Position numbers and translations under genes: made by a program
Assembly (NCBI GenBank): GCA_945860295.1
Contig: CAMAQH010000005.1
Location: 124,001 to 188,000, forward strand
Origin: Prosthecobacter debontii
GTDB taxonomy: Bacteria; Verrucomicrobiota; Verrucomicrobiia; Verrucomicrobiales; Verrucomicrobiaceae
Direction of reading: 5' to 3'
DNA: 64,000 nt
In this document: piece by piece, positions 27,430-35,852 of the stretch
Numbering within the stretch: the stretch's first letter is position 1
Layout: each line of letters starts with the position of its first letter
The notes under the pieces: generated by a model
Seen by the model: only the letters and a program-made list of their open reading frames with translations
The model's database searches: none
What the model was told of the DNA's origin: nothing

Positions 27430-28110
27430 TTAGCTTTTCCGCGCACGGCCTTTCACCGGCACCTCCTCAGAAGCCTGCCGGAACTCAACGATGTTATCCG
27501 TCATCTTCGCGTCCTCGATGAGATTCACGATCTCCACCCCAGCGCGCTCCAAATCATGCATGATGGAGCGCGAGCGGGCGCTGAGAAAAGCGAAGAAGAG
27601 ATAGGATGGAATGGCCACCACGAGACCGAGCGCAGAGGTGATGAGACTTTGATAAACACCACGCGCTACTTCAGCAGGAGTGGTGATGCCATTGGCCGAA
27701 GACATGTTGGTAAAACTGTCTAGCAGACCAATGACGGTGCCCAGCAGACCGATGAGCGGGCCAATATGGGCGATGGCATTGAGAATGCTGAGGTAGCGCT
27801 CCAAGCGCGGCACTTCTAGCTGACCAGCTTCTTGCACGATCTCTTTGAGCTGCTCACGCGGAGCATGATGGCGGAGCAGTGCGGCATGAATGACACGCCC
27901 TGCTGGCACACGAGTGGCCACACATTCCTGAAGTGCTTCAGCGAAGTTTCGGCGGCGGATCAGAGCCGCTAGACCGGCGAGGAACTCACCGATATTCATG
28001 CTGGCCCGGTGGTAGTAAGAGAGCCGCTCCAGGAAGATCGCGAGAGAGAAGCCCAGGCAGGCCATCAGTAGCCAGACAAGCGGGCCGCCTTTAGAGATCA
28101 GTTCAGTCAT
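27430..28110 (-). CDS. ExbB/TolQ (MotA-type) proton channel protein
   Basis: 226 residues. Three membrane segments: about 9-28 (GPLVWLLMACLGFSLAIFLE), about 118-140 (HIGPLIGLLGTVIGLLDSF) and about 155-178 (LITSALGLVVAIPSYLFFAF). The GLLGTV...F..M and A..TT..GL.VAIP patterns are the MotA/TolQ/ExbB signatures. It heads an operon exbB-exbD-TonB-like-zinc-ribbon. Such complexes energise outer-membrane uptake or envelope constriction. No TonB-dependent receptor is in the window. Confidence 0.92.
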   Translation of the reverse strand: MTELISKGGPLVWLLMACLGFSLAIFLERLSYYHRASMNIGEFLAGLAALIRRRNFAEALQECVATRVPAGRVIHAALLRHHAPREQLKEIVQEAGQLEVPRLERYLSILNAIAHIGPLIGLLGTVIGLLDSFTNMSSANGITTPAEVARGVYQSLITSALGLVVAIPSYLFFAFLSARSRSIMHDLERAGVEIVNLIEDAKMTDNIVEFRQASEEVPVKGRARKS

Positions 28111-28264
28111 GGGATGAAAAGGGGTTGGATTTGATACTGAGAATGTGAGCCTGCTAGACCAAGTCCACGCAGATCGTTCATCCTCAGCATGATTGATGCC
28201 TCTTGATTAAAATTCTAATAACAGGCATCAGTCTAGCCATCATCCCGGCATCCGCCAACGCATT

Positions 28265-28705
28265 TTGAGCACACCGAACGACAGCCCGCCCGCCCGCGTC
28301 CTCTTGGCTGAGGTGCGCATGCCCTACCGCCGGGTAATCCGGGAGGCGCTGATGTCATTCCGCCATTACGAAGTGGATGACTGCCCGATGGGCGAGCGTG
28401 CCTTTGAATTAGCTCTCTCACGGCCTTATCAGCTATTCATCTTGGCCCTGCCTCTGCGAGATCTCGTTGGTCAAATACTCGACAATCTCATCTCGCGCGC
28501 CCACCCGCTAGCGCACCGCGGCATTCACACGGCACCAACCGTGATCTTCATCACACGCGCTGCCGAAGCTGCTGCGATGGAAGCGATGAAGCGCGATGTC
28601 TGGCTTCGTGGCTGCCTCAGCTACCCGCCGAAACTTGACGAGTTACTCACGATCACTGCTGGATTACTCCCAGAAAAACAACCTTCGCTGCCCCATGTTT
28701 CCTGA
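28265..28705 (+). CDS. Degenerate response-regulator receiver-like protein
   Basis: 146 residues from TTG 28265. Secondary-structure pattern and spacing match a CheY-like receiver: RVLLAEVRMPYRRVIREAL at the N-terminus, a helix MGERAFELALSRPYQL, the central strand LFILALPLRD, then TVIFITRAAE and WLRGCLSYPPKLDELL. The acidic pair is reduced to Glu16-Val17, the phosphoacceptor Asp is Ala61 and the Lys-Pro is Tyr-Pro. It thus cannot be phosphorylated in the normal way. The last 11 bases overlap trpF. A pseudo-receiver is inferred; a new small family is possible. Confidence 0.6.
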   Translation: MSTPNDSPPARVLLAEVRMPYRRVIREALMSFRHYEVDDCPMGERAFELALSRPYQLFILALPLRDLVGQILDNLISRAHPLAHRGIHTAPTVIFITRAAEAAAMEAMKRDVWLRGCLSYPPKLDELLTITAGLLPEKQPSLPHVS

Positions 28706-29345
28706 CCCAAAACACACTGCCATCAAGATCTGCGGTATCACTCAAGAGCAACAGGCGCGCGACATCATCTCGCTAGGAGCCGATGCTTTGGGCATCAATT
28801 TTTGGCCGAAATCCAAGCGCTACTTACCCATAGAAACCGCAGCCACTTGGCTGACTGCGCTACGTGATCAGACCACACTGGTGGCCGTGCTCGTCAATGC
28901 TGACGCGGCAACGCTAGACGCGATTCTCGATCAGCATTTGGTCCACATCCTACAGCTTCATGGTGATGAAACTCCTGCCGATGTTGCTGCACTACGCCAG
29001 CGCGGAGCATTGGTCATCAAAGCTCTGCAAATACGTGATCGCGAGTCGCTTTCGCAGATCGGTAGCTTTCCGTGTGAAACTATTCTTCTTGATGCCTACA
29101 ACCCCGGCCTCTACGGCGGCACGGGTGAAACTTTCCCGTGGGAACTAGCAGTCATCGCTCAAGACATGTTTCCAGAAAAACGCATCCTCTTGTCCGGCGG
29201 GCTGACACCGCAAAATGTAAGGCAGGCAATTGAGGAAGCACACCCAGCCGCTGTCGATGTCGCTAGCGGTGTGGAATCAGCACCAGGCATCAAAGACCTA
29301 GCTCTCGTGCGCGAATTTATCGAACAGGTGCGGCTGGCAGTGTAA
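28695..29345 (+). CDS. trpF: Phosphoribosylanthranilate isomerase
   Basis: Third step of tryptophan synthesis, the Amadori rearrangement of PRA to CdRP. 216 residues from ATG 28695; an earlier in-frame ATG (28596) is rejected because the family begins at the IKICGIT strand. The blocks IKICGIT (catalytic Cys), GADALGINFWPKSKRYL, VAVLVNADAATLD, ILQLHGDE, ILLDAYNPGLYGGTGETFPW (catalytic Asp) and ILLSGGLTPQNV are all present. The start overlaps the pseudo-receiver gene by 11 bp, suggesting coupling. No other trp gene is nearby. Confidence 0.96.
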   Translation: MFPDPKHTAIKICGITQEQQARDIISLGADALGINFWPKSKRYLPIETAATWLTALRDQTTLVAVLVNADAATLDAILDQHLVHILQLHGDETPADVAALRQRGALVIKALQIRDRESLSQIGSFPCETILLDAYNPGLYGGTGETFPWELAVIAQDMFPEKRILLSGGLTPQNVRQAIEEAHPAAVDVASGVESAPGIKDLALVREFIEQVRLAV

Positions 29346-29356
29346 CTCGCTGCGAT

Positions 29357-29398
29357 AAAACAAAACGGCCAAAGGCTCGCAGAGAGAGCCATTGGCCG
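29357..29398 (-). terminator. rho-independent terminator of the ABC/Gld operon
   Basis: The stem is CGGCCAA-GGCTC with GAGCC-TTGGCCG (29366-29398), one internal mismatch. On the minus strand it is followed by TTTTGTTTT, so it ends the minus-strand DUF4340 operon. The + side lacks a T run, although trpF may also use it. Confidence 0.8.
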
Positions 29399-29423
29399 AT
29401 AAGTGTAGAAGAAAACGCTGAGC

Positions 29424-30758
29424 CTACTTTTTCTCAGGCACCGCAGGATTCGCATCGGCAGCTGGAGCAGGCTTCACTTCGGCCTTCGGTAGAGCAGGCA
29501 CAGACACGGGTGGTGTCGTGACGCTGATGGGAGAAGTGGTCTTGATCTCAGGCTTGGCAAAAGATGGCGCAGGCGTTGGAGCGGATGCAGCGCCAGGTGC
29601 AGGCGGAGCGGTCGCCGCAGGCACATTGAGCTTCACGATTTCACTGCGCTTCTTGAGCAGATTATTGATGGTGTACTCAGAGACTTCATAGACCCAGCCT
29701 GAGAGCTTCTGCTCCTTGGCGAGCTTTTCTTCTTTGCCCTTCTTGGCGACAGCAAACTCCTCGTCTTTTTTCTTTTTGTCGTCTTCCTTTTCATCCTTCA
29801 CTGGCGCGCGCACTTTCGGGATGTCGGCACTCACGCTCAGGCTAACGAAATACTTGTCGCTGCCATCCTTGGACTGCTTGGCAACCTGAACGTCGTAGCT
29901 GAAGCCATCGAAAGTGGTGATCTTTACCTTGCTGGCATCTTTGAGCAATTCAGCCGCCTTGTCCTTACCGTTCACGTCATTGAATGTCGGACTGGAAAGG
30001 ATGCTGCTGGCGGGAAGTTTAGCCGCATCAAGCGTCTCACCCTTGGCGTCAGCGAGCGTGAAGTCAGGAGCGTTCTCATCGGCACGACTGACTTTCCATG
30101 AGTCATCTGCCTTCGGCGCGGTGACCGTGATCTCTTTGATTTTCTGCACATCGATGAAGCCCTTGTCCAGCCAGCTATCAGGCTTAGCTTCCAGATCAAA
30201 GAACGTGTTACTCACGACCCAGATGGTTTCGCCATCTTCGGGAATACGAACGAAGCGCTGGTTACCACCCATCATCGGCGTGCTGCTCTTACCACCAGCG
30301 ATGTCGATGTTTTGACCCAAAACGAGAGTTGCCAATGGTTTATCAGCCGGGCCGAGCAATTCGACCTGTGTGCCAATACCCTCCGCGCCATCGCCAGGAG
30401 CTTTGAGTTTGTTCTTCACCCAGGCTCCTTTACCGACCTGCTGTTTAGTGGAGATCTTCTGTTCACGAAGGTCGGCCAAAGCAGAGCTAAGCTTGTCGAT
30501 GGAAGCAGGATAGCCACCACGCTCAGCGACGGTGGCTGACTTGAGGTCATCACTAATGGCAATCGTCACTGAAGATTTTTCGTCCTTCAGATTGAATTTG
30601 CGCACTGCCGTGATGTCGAGGCTCGGCAGCAGTAGTTCACGCTGCTTGATGCCACGACTGGCGGCGGTATTGAGAGATGCGTTTTGCTGGTTTTGATAAA
30701 ACACAGCCGTGCCGATGACGGCACCGAGAATAACTAAGAGGAAAAGGATTTTCTTCAT
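29424..30758 (-). CDS. DUF4340 domain protein
   Basis: 444 residues. An N-terminal anchor (MKKILFLLVILGAVIGTAVF) is followed by the DUF4340 beta-rich domain, seen as LDITAVRKFNLKDEKSSVTI, WVVSNTFFDLEAKPDSWLDK and ITVTAPKADDSWKVSRADEN. A Lys/Asp/Glu-rich linker and a Pro/Ala-rich tail (PAPAADANPAVPEKK) end it. DUF4340 genes habitually follow GldG-type ABC genes, as here. The protein is probably a periplasmic accessory to the exporter; its role is unknown. Last gene of a four-gene operon with a terminator 25 bases on. Confidence 0.9.
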   Translation of the reverse strand: MKKILFLLVILGAVIGTAVFYQNQQNASLNTAASRGIKQRELLLPSLDITAVRKFNLKDEKSSVTIAISDDLKSATVAERGGYPASIDKLSSALADLREQKISTKQQVGKGAWVKNKLKAPGDGAEGIGTQVELLGPADKPLATLVLGQNIDIAGGKSSTPMMGGNQRFVRIPEDGETIWVVSNTFFDLEAKPDSWLDKGFIDVQKIKEITVTAPKADDSWKVSRADENAPDFTLADAKGETLDAAKLPASSILSSPTFNDVNGKDKAAELLKDASKVKITTFDGFSYDVQVAKQSKDGSDKYFVSLSVSADIPKVRAPVKDEKEDDKKKKDEEFAVAKKGKEEKLAKEQKLSGWVYEVSEYTINNLLKKRSEIVKLNVPAATAPPAPGAASAPTPAPSFAKPEIKTTSPISVTTPPVSVPALPKAEVKPAPAADANPAVPEKK

Positions 30759-30797
30759 GAATGGGATGGAGAAAGAGGGTTCAATATGGGTTCAACA

Positions 30798-32813
30798 TCA
30801 GACCGCCGCTGTGGAAACACGACGGCGAATGGCGAGCAAGACGCCCACCGCGATAACGAGCAATGAAACACCAAAAACATTCAGGATCGTGATCACTGAC
30901 TCGGTGAAGTAGATGTCCTTGTTCTGCTCCTTCTTGGTGTTGCGAATCTCACGCTGAATGAGCGTTTGCTTCTTCATGAGTTCTTCGAGCTTTTTGATCT
31001 GACCTGGGTCAGCAAGCTGCCCGTTCTTCACGCGAAGAGGTCCCATTTCTTGGGCGATCTTGTCCATCTCGGCCTGACGTTCGACGAGCTTCGGACGGAA
31101 CTGCTTCTCCACGTTTTCGCGGAGTTCATCCATCTTGGTGAACGGGCGCTGAGTCGCGGCACGACTGCGAACCTGGAGAAGGTCACCACCACCAGCGAGA
31201 GTTTCTACCGAGTTCAAAACCAGCGGCAGATTAGAGTTAGTGGCGACGAGGCCACCCGTCATCGGGTCCTGCTGAACGCAGAAGGCGTCATACATCATGT
31301 CAGCATCCGCAAAGAGAACGACCACGCCCTCGCTGTTCATCGACTCCTTAATGGTGCCGTCATCGACGGGCTTCGGTTCCTCCTTCTTGGCTTCTGCAAC
31401 AACAGGCGTCCCTGGTGCAGCCACTGCAGGCGTGGCGGTCGCTGGTGCCGTGACGACTGGCGCCGGAGCCGCAGGCTTCGGAGCATTGGCATCATCTTGT
31501 GCGCCACCGCCTTCTTTCGGAGCCGCAGGGCCCTTGGGTTTACCGCTGGGGAAAGCGGTCTTGAACTTGCCGCTCAAACGCACAGCCAAGATTTGCTTCT
31601 TGCCGCTTGGGGTGAAGCTGGAGAGATTTTCGCGGCGCAGCTTTTCGGCCTCAGTCGTGTCGATCATCTCGCTGGCTTCAGAAGAGGTGATGAGGGTCGC
31701 GGACTCGATTCCGTCTTTTTTTTCCACATCGAATGAGCCAGCCGACATCATAAGCACTGTCTGAAGATCTGCGGTCACGCGATCTTTTTTGTTCATTGCT
31801 TCTTTAGGCAAACGCAGAGCGGTTGGGTTCTGGCGACCCTGCATCGCTGTGCGGTAATTCACATCCGCCACGACGCTGCTCTTGTTGTAAGCAACGCCCC
31901 AAGCCTTAAACAGATTCGCGAGGTCGGAAGAAGGATTGATCGTCGCGCCGGGCTGACCCGTCATCGGGTTCTGCTGACCGCTGTAGGCCTGAGCGATCCA
32001 GCTCTGCGGATCGACAAGACCGATGACTTTACCGCCTTTGAGCAGGTATTGATCGACGGCGTACTCAGCGGACTCGGTGATGTCGGCTGGGTGAACAAGG
32101 ACGAGCACATTCACATCCGAGTCGATGGTGCTGGAACTCATCGGAATATCACGCACTTCATAGTCCATGCGCAGACGCTGAATCATGACCCAGGGTTCCT
32201 GACCCTTTTGGCGCTGATAAGGATACATGGGCGATCCCATGATCGGCATCCCACTCATAACGCCGATGATGGTCTTCTTTGTAGCCGACACCTTCTGGAT
32301 GGCGCGTGAAATGTTGTACTCCAGTGCGGTTTCCTCATTTGGGTTGAGGAAAGGCAGCACTTCTTTTTGGCTACCGGCATGGATGGCCATGCCGAGGTAG
32401 ATGTTGTCACCTTCCTGATTGACCTGCATTCCCTGGAGATCGTCTTCACGAGCCTTATCCTCATCTTCCGAGTTTGGATTCGGAGCCAGCTTTTCGAGGA
32501 TCAGCTTACCCTTGGATGCCTTCTGGTATTCCAAAAGAAGATCCTGCACGGTGCGGGCATGGGACTTGAGCATCGGTGGCATCACGCGGTCTTCGGTTGA
32601 GACATAATAACGGATGGTCACCGGCTCATCCACGCTCAGACGATCCAGGATGTTTCTCGTGCCAGTGGACAGGGTGTAGAGTCCGTCTTGCGTTAGGTCG
32701 ATGCGCTTATTTAGGAAGCCCAAACCGCCCACCAGGAAATTCACAGCGATGACGATGGCGATAACCAACAGGGCTGTGAAGCCTGCCGTTCCTTCTTTGC
32801 TATTCAGATTCAT
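30798..32813 (-). CDS. GldG-family ABC transporter auxiliary membrane protein
   Basis: 671 residues. One N-terminal helix (FTALLVIAIVIAVNFLVGGL), then an extracytoplasmic domain of the GldG/ABC_transp_aux type: LSTGTRNILDRLSVDEPVTI, RYYVSTEDRVMP, YNISRAIQKVSATKKTIIGV and VLVLVHPADITESAEYAVDQ. A long Ala/Pro insert (about 460-510) precedes a Gld-like ADADMMYDAFCVQ block and a C-terminal helix (ILNVFGVSLLVIAVGVLLAI). In Bacteroidota, GldA-GldF-GldG takes part in gliding; PVC bacteria carry the same module without known gliding. It sits between the permease and DUF4340. Confidence 0.9.
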   Translation of the reverse strand: MNLNSKEGTAGFTALLVIAIVIAVNFLVGGLGFLNKRIDLTQDGLYTLSTGTRNILDRLSVDEPVTIRYYVSTEDRVMPPMLKSHARTVQDLLLEYQKASKGKLILEKLAPNPNSEDEDKAREDDLQGMQVNQEGDNIYLGMAIHAGSQKEVLPFLNPNEETALEYNISRAIQKVSATKKTIIGVMSGMPIMGSPMYPYQRQKGQEPWVMIQRLRMDYEVRDIPMSSSTIDSDVNVLVLVHPADITESAEYAVDQYLLKGGKVIGLVDPQSWIAQAYSGQQNPMTGQPGATINPSSDLANLFKAWGVAYNKSSVVADVNYRTAMQGRQNPTALRLPKEAMNKKDRVTADLQTVLMMSAGSFDVEKKDGIESATLITSSEASEMIDTTEAEKLRRENLSSFTPSGKKQILAVRLSGKFKTAFPSGKPKGPAAPKEGGGAQDDANAPKPAAPAPVVTAPATATPAVAAPGTPVVAEAKKEEPKPVDDGTIKESMNSEGVVVLFADADMMYDAFCVQQDPMTGGLVATNSNLPLVLNSVETLAGGGDLLQVRSRAATQRPFTKMDELRENVEKQFRPKLVERQAEMDKIAQEMGPLRVKNGQLADPGQIKKLEELMKKQTLIQREIRNTKKEQNKDIYFTESVITILNVFGVSLLVIAVGVLLAIRRRVSTAAV

Positions 32814-32862
32814 AGAAATGTTCTCAGTTTCGAGTTCTCAGATTCAATTTTTAAGACCGCAA

Positions 32863-33621
32863 TCAGGCACGTTTCGAGCGTAGGCCCATGTCAGTGACCA
32901 CTAGGCCGACGATGATGACGGAGACGAAGTAGAGCACGTCACGGATGACGAAGATGCCCTTCGACATTTCATAGAAGTGGTCCATGAAACTGAGGTAACT
33001 CACGAAGCGCACGACCGACTCCAACGAGTCAGGCACGGTGCGAACAACGGTATCCACGATGCCTGGATAACCGATGAGCGTGAGCAAGATGCAAAGGGCC
33101 ACGGAAACAATGAAGCACACCACCTGACTGCGCGTGTAAGCACTGGCCGCGCTGGTCACGGCAAGGCAACCGAGAGCGTACAGATAGCTAGCCACATAAC
33201 CCGTGACCATCGGCCCTGGATCAGGATCACCGAGCCAGCAGACCGTGATGACGATGGAGAAGGTCAGCGCAAGTCCGATGGCCCAGACGAGAGCTGCGGC
33301 GACGAATTTACCAATGATCGCCTGCCACGGGGACAGCGGCATAGTCATGAGTAATTCGATTGTACCCAGTCGGTGCTCTTCAGACCACATGCGCATTCCG
33401 ACCGCGGGAGCCAGCACGATATAAATCCATGGATGCCAGAAGAAGAAGCTCTGAGTGAGCGAGGCATTGTCGGATTCCAGAAAGCGCCCGAAAAAGAACG
33501 CAAAGCCCATCGAAGCCAGGAGGTAAATCACGACGATGACGTAAAGGACGGGCGAGTTGAAGTAAGAGAGGAACTCCCTCTTAAAGATGGCCAGTGTGTT
33601 AGCCAGATCTCTGCTTTTCAT
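32863..33621 (-). CDS. ABC-2 type permease (GldF-like)
   Basis: 252 residues with six predicted membrane segments. The start FKREFLSYFNSPVLYVIVVI is the usual GldF-like opening. WIYIVLAPAVGMRMWSEEHR and LGTIELLMTMPLSPWQAIIG are the ABC-2 coupling blocks. A late FMDHFYEMSKGIFVIRDVLY segment is characteristic of the Gld subfamily. It pairs with the ATPase 47 bases upstream and the GldG-like protein 49 bases downstream. The exported substrate is unknown. Confidence 0.93.
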   Translation of the reverse strand: MKSRDLANTLAIFKREFLSYFNSPVLYVIVVIYLLASMGFAFFFGRFLESDNASLTQSFFFWHPWIYIVLAPAVGMRMWSEEHRLGTIELLMTMPLSPWQAIIGKFVAAALVWAIGLALTFSIVITVCWLGDPDPGPMVTGYVASYLYALGCLAVTSAASAYTRSQVVCFIVSVALCILLTLIGYPGIVDTVVRTVPDSLESVVRFVSYLSFMDHFYEMSKGIFVIRDVLYFVSVIIVGLVVTDMGLRSKRA

Positions 33622-33668
33622 GTTGAAGTCAGGTGTTGGGGGAAAGGGTTGTTAAAATCAGGGGTGTC

Positions 33669-34397
33669 TTATTTTTCCAAATCAGAGCGGGTAATGGAGC
33701 GGAAAACTTCATCCATCGTGTGGCAGCCCGGCACCAGCTTCTTGAGCTGATCCGGCGTGCCATCAGCGATGACTTTGCCCCGGTCGATAATGATTGCGCG
33801 CGTGCAAGCGGCCTCGACTTCTTCCAGGATGTGAGTGGAAAATATGATGGCTTTGCTTTGACCCATGCGCTTGATCATGCCGCGAATTTCATGCTTCTGG
33901 TTCGGGTCCAGGCCATCCGTCGGCTCGTCCAGAATCAGCACATCCGGGTCGTGGATAATGCTTTGAGCAAAACAAGTGCGATGGCGGTAGCCTTTGGAAA
34001 GGGTATCGACACTTTGATTGCGTACCTTGTGCAGGAAGCAAAGATCGAGCACGCGGTCAATGGCTTTGGACTTCGCCGCGCCATTGAGTCCGCGCATCTC
34101 AGCGCAGAAGCCCAGAAAGCTGGCCACAGTCATGTCAGAATAGAGCGGAGCATTTTCTGGCAGGTAGCCGATGCTGCGTTTGGCCAGTTCAGGCTCTTCC
34201 AACATATTGACTCCACCGATGCTGATGCTTCCTGCGGTCGGCCGGAAGTAGCCGGTGACCATTCGCATGGAGGTTGATTTGCCTGCGCCATTGGGCCCGA
34301 GGAAGCCGAGCACCTGGCCTTTTTCGACGGTGAAGGAGACATCGTCCACCGCTACCTTGCTGCCGAAGACCTTTCGGAGGTTTTGCACTTGGATCAT
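33669..34397 (-). CDS. ABC transporter ATP-binding protein (GldA-like)
   Basis: 242 residues from ATG 34397 (MIQVQNLRKVFGSKVAVDDV); the in-frame ATG at 34454 adds a non-homologous leader. Walker A is GPNGAGKSTSMRMV, the Q loop region IGYLPENAPLYSDM, the signature LSKGYRHRT, and Walker B VLILDEPTDGLDPNQ, followed by a switch His (IIFSTHIL). It energises the GldF/GldG-like exporter encoded downstream. First gene of the operon; a perfect palindrome lies 67 bases upstream. Confidence 0.95.
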   Translation of the reverse strand: MIQVQNLRKVFGSKVAVDDVSFTVEKGQVLGFLGPNGAGKSTSMRMVTGYFRPTAGSISIGGVNMLEEPELAKRSIGYLPENAPLYSDMTVASFLGFCAEMRGLNGAAKSKAIDRVLDLCFLHKVRNQSVDTLSKGYRHRTCFAQSIIHDPDVLILDEPTDGLDPNQKHEIRGMIKRMGQSKAIIFSTHILEEVEAACTRAIIIDRGKVIADGTPDQLKKLVPGCHTMDEVFRSITRSDLEK

Positions 34398-34463
34398 AGT
34401 GACACTATCATGGTTGGTTGGTTTATTTAAATGAAGGGAGGTTGTGGGACACACAGCCTTTTA

Positions 34464-34482
34464 GCGCTGTTCAGAACAGCGC
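34464..34482. promoter_or_regulatory. 19-bp perfect palindrome upstream of the ABC operon
   Basis: GCGCTGTTC-A-GAACAGCGC, arms of nine bases around one base, in the non-coding space between the divergent ABC ATPase and dehydrogenase genes. The short spacer favours a protein-binding site over an RNA hairpin. It contains GTTC/GAAC half sites. The binding protein is unknown. Confidence 0.45.
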
Positions 34483-34638
34483 GGCGCTCTATTGGTTACG
34501 CCGAGTCCTTTTGCAACTGAATTTTAGAACGCGCCTGCCACAGATCTTCGTACGCCAGAGCTTGCATTTCGCGCTCCCCGGCTAGACTCATGCCCCCTTC
34601 TTTCTTTCATTTTTTATACTATTTCTTTTCCAACACTC

Positions 34639-35847
34639 ATGTCTCACAAAGTTCTCATCATCGGAGCCGGCGGCGTCGGCCGTGTCGTCACTCATAAATG
34701 CGCTCAACAGCCCGAAGTCTTCGGTGGGATCATGCTTGCCAGCCGCACAAAGTCAAAATGCGACGGCATCGCCGCTGAGCTAAAGCGCCCGATTCAAACG
34801 GCATCGGTCGATGCGGACAATGTGCCTGAGTTGGTGAAGCTGCTGAAGAGCTTCCAGCCTGAGGTCGTTATCAATGTGGCGCTGCCTTACCAGGATTTGA
34901 CGATCATGGATGCCTGCCTGGAAGCTGGGGTGCATTACATCGACACGGCCAACTATGAGCCGCGTGATATGGCTAAGTTTGAGTATCACTGGCAATGGGC
35001 TTATCAGGACAAATTCAGAGCCGCTGGCCTGACAGCTCTACTCGGTTGTGGATTCGATCCCGGTGTCACAAATGTCTATACGGCTTATGCAATGAAGCAT
35101 CACTTCAGCAAGATTGACACGCTCGACATCTTGGACTGCAATGCAGGCGATCACGGCAAAGCTTTTGCTACCAATTTCAATCCTGAGATCAATCTCCGCG
35201 AGGTCACGGCGAATGGTCGCTATTGGGAAAACGGTCAGTGGATCGAAACCAAGCCGCTGGAGATCAAACGCAGCTTCTCTTTCCCAGAAGGCATCGGTCC
35301 GAAGAACATCTACTGCCTCTACCATGAGGAACTGGAGTCGCTGACCAAGCACTTCGACATCGGTCGTGCGCGCTTCTGGATGACTTTTGGCGATGCCTAC
35401 ATCAAGCACATGGAAGTGCTCGTCAATGTCGGCATGACGCGCATCGACCCCGTCATGCATCAGGGGAAAGCGATCATCCCCATCGAGTTTTTAAAGACGC
35501 TACTCCCTGAGCCAGGTTCTCTCGGTGCAGATACCAAAGGCAAGACCTGCATCGGTAACTGGATCGAAGGCACAGGCAAAGATGGCCAACCCAAGCGTTA
35601 CTATATATATAACATTTGTGACCACCAGGAGTGCTATAAAGAGACCAATAGCCAAGGTGTCAGCTATACCACAGGTGTCCCGGCCATGATCGCCGCACGC
35701 CAACTTTTGACGAATCCTAGCGAGTATCGCCAGCCCGGTGTGTGGAATATCGAACAGCTCAATCCTGATCCTTTCATGGCTGATCTCAATTCCTATGGCC
35801 TGCCATGGCTTGAGACTTGGCCGACCGACGCGCTGCCAGGAGAATGA
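34639..35847 (+). CDS. Carboxynorspermidine dehydrogenase (saccharopine dehydrogenase family)
   Basis: 402 residues. The Rossmann start VLIIGAGGVGRVVTHKCAQ, then LASRTKSKCDGIAAEL, NVALPYQDLTIMDACLEAGV, HYIDTANYEPRD, and the family-specific LLGCGFDPGVTNVYTAYAMK place it in the Lys9-like/CANSDH group. The enzyme condenses aspartate semialdehyde with a diamine (NADPH) to form carboxynorspermidine or carboxyspermidine in the alternative polyamine pathway. The partner decarboxylase is not in the window. Alternative: a saccharopine-forming enzyme, less likely by length and motifs. Confidence 0.88.
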   Translation: MSHKVLIIGAGGVGRVVTHKCAQQPEVFGGIMLASRTKSKCDGIAAELKRPIQTASVDADNVPELVKLLKSFQPEVVINVALPYQDLTIMDACLEAGVHYIDTANYEPRDMAKFEYHWQWAYQDKFRAAGLTALLGCGFDPGVTNVYTAYAMKHHFSKIDTLDILDCNAGDHGKAFATNFNPEINLREVTANGRYWENGQWIETKPLEIKRSFSFPEGIGPKNIYCLYHEELESLTKHFDIGRARFWMTFGDAYIKHMEVLVNVGMTRIDPVMHQGKAIIPIEFLKTLLPEPGSLGADTKGKTCIGNWIEGTGKDGQPKRYYIYNICDHQECYKETNSQGVSYTTGVPAMIAARQLLTNPSEYRQPGVWNIEQLNPDPFMADLNSYGLPWLETWPTDALPGE

Positions 35848-35852
35848 AGACC

